Positions 33,544-35,455 of a DNA stretch of 35,455 nt are shown piece after piece. The first letter of the stretch is position 1. Every line of letters starts with the position of its first letter. The notes beneath the pieces are model-generated. The model ran no database searches and was not told the origin of the DNA. It saw only the letters and a program-made list of their open reading frames with translations. The stretch covers positions 1 to 35,455 of the forward strand of contig UQLC01000020.1 of assembly GCA_900541795.1 (NCBI GenBank), given 5' to 3'. A program made the position numbers and the translations under genes. The stretch comes from an uncultured Collinsella sp. Its GTDB lineage: Bacteria > Actinomycetota > Coriobacteriia > Coriobacteriales > Coriobacteriaceae.

Positions 33544-33604
33544 GGGCATGGGACTGTCGGCTATGCCGACCGCAGCGCACGCTGCGTCAGTCCCCCTTAT
33601 GCCC
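33544..33604. other. Three-way-junction (cloverleaf) structure
   Basis: An outer stem is formed by GGGCAT (33544-33549) with ATGCCC (33599-33604) and by GGACT with AGTCC; inside it stand two perfect 6-base hairpins, GTCGGC-TAT-GCCGAC (33556-33570) and CGCAGC-GCAC-GCTGCG (33571-33586), directly adjacent. T-rich sequence follows on the plus strand (33605-33616). It is the main feature of the gene-free stretch 33287-33897. It may be a DNA structure (oriT, single-strand origin) or a structured RNA with terminator. Confidence 0.65.
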
Positions 33605-33678
33605 TTTTGCCTTTTTTGCCCCCGAAGCGTATAGCGGAGGGAGCCAAGGCGATTTCTCCTGATATATGGCGTAAAACG

Positions 33679-33827
33679 CTGTAGAAAACAAGGCATGTTT
33701 CAAGGGTTGAATTTGTCGAAGATTGCGACAGTTGTAGAAAGCGCTTCGAAAAGCCCCATAAACGGGGCGATCTTCTCGGAGGATTTTCTACAAGTTCAGG
33801 CGTAAAGTGACGACGTGTAGAAAGCGC
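33679..33827. repeat. Repeated TGTAGAAA motifs and nested hairpins
   Basis: TGTAGAAA occurs three times in the same orientation (33680, 33733, 33816), the last two extended to TGTAGAAAGCGC, and once inverted (TTTCTACAA, 33785-33793). The second and inverted copies enclose a GCCCC/GGGGC hairpin (33753-33768). GGCGTAAA precedes the first and third copies. This looks like a protein-binding or transfer region of the element. Confidence 0.6.
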
Positions 33828-33855
33828 GTCTTGAGTGCGCGCGGAGCAAAAAATA

Positions 33856-33887
33856 AAGGGCGCAGCGATTGTTTTCGCTGCGCCCTT
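33856..33887 (-). terminator. Leftward terminator of the two unknown genes
   Basis: AAGGGCGCAGCG and CGCTGCGCCCTT pair perfectly; on the minus strand the hairpin runs into TTATTTTTTG. It lies 11 bases past the stop at 33898. Confidence 0.85.
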
Positions 33888-33897
33888 CGGCGTCTTT

Positions 33898-34179
33898 TCA
33901 GTCGTGGATTATCGGAGCGGGCACGAGCCGCCAAGCTGTGCCTAGATGATTTACCCCAAGGACGTACAGGTCAAGCTCCTCGTCGTAGAACACCGGCTCG
34001 CCCGTGTGATCCATGACAAACGACGGGTCCTGTATGATGTACCACTGGAAAATCTCCTCCCACGGCGCCCAGTCCCCGCTCACAAGCTCAAGCGGGCGTT
34101 TTGCCATCTCGTTTGCGAGCACCATGTTCCCGCACGTCTCGGCGAGGTCGGCGTAGGTCTTGATGCCGTAGTCACTCAT
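33898..34179 (-). CDS. Unknown small acidic protein of the element
   Basis: A 93-residue protein rich in aromatic and acidic residues: LAETCGNMVLANEM, a central WEEIFQWYIIQDP, then EPVFYDEELDLYVLGVNHLGTAWRLVP. The last part looks like a small beta domain. I do not recognise the family, though proteins of this size with a QWYIIxD segment are common in conjugative elements. Its ATG overlaps the stop of the preceding gene (ATGAGTGA), so the two are cotranscribed and coupled. A terminator follows. Confidence 0.65.
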   Translation of the reverse strand: MSDYGIKTYADLAETCGNMVLANEMAKRPLELVSGDWAPWEEIFQWYIIQDPSFVMDHTGEPVFYDEELDLYVLGVNHLGTAWRLVPAPIIHD

Positions 34180-34525
34180 CGCTTTTCCCCTCCGCTTCCC
34201 GCTCCTCGGTTCGCTTGAGACATTCAGCCACGCAGTAGCGCATGGTGCGCAGGGCCTCGCAGTCGATGCTCTCCGCGAGGATGTCCCCGTCGAGTACGAC
34301 CTCGCCCAGAGCGTTCACGAACCGCCACTCCATCACGTTGTCGATGCGCTTGAGCACGTCCTTCAGGGTGCTGCTGTCGCGCATGGGGGCGTTCCCGTCC
34401 GCCTTCTCCATGCGCTCAAGCTCCTTGGCCTTCGCCGAGCAGATGCGGGCGGTGCGCCTGAGCACCTGCGCCCTCCACATGGCCTCCTCCTGGGGGCTGT
34501 TGGGTTCTAATGGCTTGTTGTTCAT
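34172..34525 (-). CDS. Unknown helical protein of the element
   Basis: A 117-residue charged protein, mostly predicted helix: QEEAMWRAQVLRRTARICSA, then a central segment VLKRIDNVMEWRFVNALGEV, and an acidic end. No recognised family. The ATG has a perfect AAAAGGAGG ribosome site 8 bases upstream, unusually strong, which can pair with an upstream CCTCC. It is the first gene of a two-gene unit with the overlapping gene at 33898. Confidence 0.65.
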   Translation of the reverse strand: MNNKPLEPNSPQEEAMWRAQVLRRTARICSAKAKELERMEKADGNAPMRDSSTLKDVLKRIDNVMEWRFVNALGEVVLDGDILAESIDCEALRTMRYCVAECLKRTEEREAEGKSDE

Positions 34526-34532
34526 GTGTGTA

Positions 34533-34552
34533 CCTCCTTTTCACTTTGGAGG
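34533..34552 (-). promoter_or_regulatory. Hairpin that can sequester a ribosome binding site
   Basis: On the minus strand CCTCC (34552-34548) can pair with GGAGG (34537-34533), the core of the ribosome site of the gene starting at 34525, with a 10-base loop. Five pairs are weak, so the effect would be modest. Confidence 0.4.
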
Positions 34553-34781
34553 CACTCGATGCCGAAGGCATCTTTTCGCTCTTGCCCGTCAGTATCCCAT
34601 TAGCAGCCCACTAAGCGCCCGCTGAAAGACCCATGAAAGGACCTTTGGCGGTCGCGGGATGCGATAGGGTCTCAACGCGATCCGCTCTGAGACCATCAAG
34701 AGCCCTCGATAGGGCAGAGCGCTGTCGTTGATCTACTTTCGCGTTTTCCGAATAGATGCCATTTCTCGTTTTTGCTGAGGT

Positions 34782-34819
34782 AAAAAGAGGAAGGTGGCCG
34801 CTTTGCGACCGCCTTCCTC
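34782..34819 (-). terminator. Leftward terminator of the surface-protein gene
   Basis: GAGGAAGG...CCTTCCTC forms a 15-base stem with two mismatches and a 3-base TTT loop; the minus strand then reads CTCTTTTTACC. It is 62 bases past the stop codon at 34881. Confidence 0.8.
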
Positions 34820-34880
34820 CTCGAAGACGATTGGCTATCTTCTGTGATTGGGTAGGATTTGCTGTCCGGATGTGGATTGT

Positions 34881-35455
34881 TTACTGATGAGCACCGCACG
34901 AGGTGCAATACACGTAGTCCACGTAGGTTTCGGTGCTGTAGGAACCGTGGTCTTCCTTGTGGGAGCCTACCTGTACTTTCTCGGTCTTAGTGCGGTTCAC
35001 GTAGTTGCCGCAATACCCTTCGGTCTTCATCTTTTCGACGATAAGGTTCTTGAATGCTTCGAAGTCGGCATCGGTGTAGAACCAGTACGTCTCTCCGTTG
35101 CTGAGCCATGTTCCGTCAGGTTGTTCCGTGTAGAGTTGTCCGCCATAGATTGTCTTGGTTTCGTAGTCAGGCACATCAACCCAGTTGCTCACCCAGACCT
35201 GGCGGGTAGCCGTATGGTTCACCCAAGTGTGCGTATGGGCGGGCTTGGAAGGCTTGCTGGAAGCCGAACCAGAGTTCGAAGAACCGTTGTTGGAAGACTG
35301 AGAACCAGCGTTGTTGTCAGTCTTGGCGTTGTCGGTCTTGGCAGACGGGGTCGTCTGGGCAGGCTCCTTGTTGACATCGACTTCCTTCTCGGCGTCAGTC
35401 GCCTCCTGCTTGGTCTTGTCGCTCGCGTTCGGGTTCTTGGCGACGTTGCCGTCGA
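34881..35455 (-). CDS. C-terminal part of a probable surface-exposed protein (partial)
   Basis: The frame is open from the right edge to the stop: 190 residues are visible. The first 65 are a low-complexity linker rich in Asn, Ser, Lys, Thr and Ala, typical of wall or membrane-anchored proteins. Then comes HTHTWVNHTATRQVWV, followed by a domain with WVDVPDYET, EKVQVGSHKEDHG and a final YCTSCGAHQ. His and Cys-x-x-Cys suggest a small metal-binding or disulfide-stabilised repeat of the kind seen at the ends of secreted proteins of gut Gram-positives. The N-terminus, with any signal peptide, lies outside the window. Function unknown; cargo of the mobile element. Confidence 0.7.
   Translation of the reverse strand, partial: DGNVAKNPNASDKTKQEATDAEKEVDVNKEPAQTTPSAKTDNAKTDNNAGSQSSNNGSSNSGSASSKPSKPAHTHTWVNHTATRQVWVSNWVDVPDYETKTIYGGQLYTEQPDGTWLSNGETYWFYTDADFEAFKNLIVEKMKTEGYCGNYVNRTKTEKVQVGSHKEDHGSYSTETYVDYVYCTSCGAHQ

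Larger units (their letters stand above)
34526..34880. other. Gene-free stretch with small hairpins
   Basis: This 355-base gap holds the leader of the gene ending at 34172, with a ribosome-site hairpin (34533-34552) and GATGCC-GAA-GGCATC (34558-34572); a GGTCTCA/TGAGACC inverted repeat (34668-34694); GCCCT-CGAT-AGGGC (34702-34715); and the terminator at 34782-34819. I see no convincing gene or promoter. Confidence 0.6.
31590..35455. mobile_element. End of a Tn916-type integrated element (runs off the right edge)
   Basis: From about 31590 to the window end the content changes: tyrosine integrase, excisionase-like gene, structured non-coding DNA, two unknown short genes and a surface protein, with fewer GC-rich third positions by eye. 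The integrase is outermost, as in Tn916. The exact chromosome junction, expected between the phosphatase start and the arm sites, cannot be fixed because the other end is outside the window. No conjugation gene is visible, so conjugative ability is unproven. Confidence 0.7.

Noticed and set aside
33418..33684. An 88-codon rightward frame over the cloverleaf
   Set aside because: It lacks a good ribosome site and its sequence is dominated by the palindromic structure.
33679..33827. CRISPR array
   Set aside because: The TGTAGAAA copies are short, unevenly spaced and one is inverted; no regular repeat-spacer pattern is present here or elsewhere in the window.

Overview
The window looks like chromosome of a high-GC gut actinomycete, most likely Collinsella or a close relative in the Coriobacteriia. 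The grounds are the GC-rich coding bias with long antisense open frames, strong AAGGAG-type ribosome sites, and the gene repertoire (paired ABC exporters, OFA-type MFS carrier, LtaS-like sulfatase-fold enzyme, TIGR04076-type protein). No rRNA, tRNA or CRISPR is visible, so the genus is an inference.

Layout. 1-4.7 kb: a heterodimeric ABC exporter pair and a flavodoxin-like protein, with the first codons of a divergent gene at the left edge. 4.7-5.2 kb: a gene-free block of tandem and inverted repeats ending in terminator hairpins. 5.2-8.7 kb: an LTA-synthase-like enzyme (-) divergent from a nitroreductase (+). 8.7-13.5 kb: a potassium block: Kup, a 64-residue membrane protein, a KdpD-like kinase lacking the usual N-terminal sensor half, and a KdpE-like regulator. 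13.6-17.1 kb: RlmKL-type rRNA methyltransferase (-) with a degenerate RlmL half, divergent from a HAD phosphatase. 17.2-20.5 kb: TAL_FSA-family aldolase (+) convergent with Tex (-), separated by a repeat-rich gap. 20.7-25.2 kb: SDR, OFA-type MFS carrier and Gfo/Idh/MocA oxidoreductase (-) with a divergent LysR regulator, which looks like a substrate-specific catabolic module. 25.3-29.7 kb: a MarR regulator followed by a second heterodimeric ABC exporter pair with overlapping reading frames; a clear sigma70-type promoter overlaps a palindromic operator. 29.8-31.6 kb: pyridoxamine-kinase-like protein plus a TIGR04076-like protein, and a convergent low-molecular-weight tyrosine phosphatase.

31.6-35.5 kb is the end of an integrated element: a Tn916-type tyrosine integrase as outermost gene, a small excisionase-like protein, a structured non-coding segment, two unknown proteins, and the C-terminus of a probable surface protein. 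Three copies of a GTTGTAAA motif lie between integrase and chromosome and resemble the arm-type sites bound by the Tn916 integrase N-terminal domain. The element continues beyond the right edge.

The most striking non-genic feature is the number of large palindromes between genes: at least six different families, often at convergent gene ends, some with direct repeats or a duplicated gene tail. The best leads for undescribed biology are the three-way-junction structure and nested repeats inside the mobile element, the degenerate RlmL half, and the Kup/small protein/short KdpD-KdpE arrangement. All function calls come from reading protein motifs by eye; no database search was possible.
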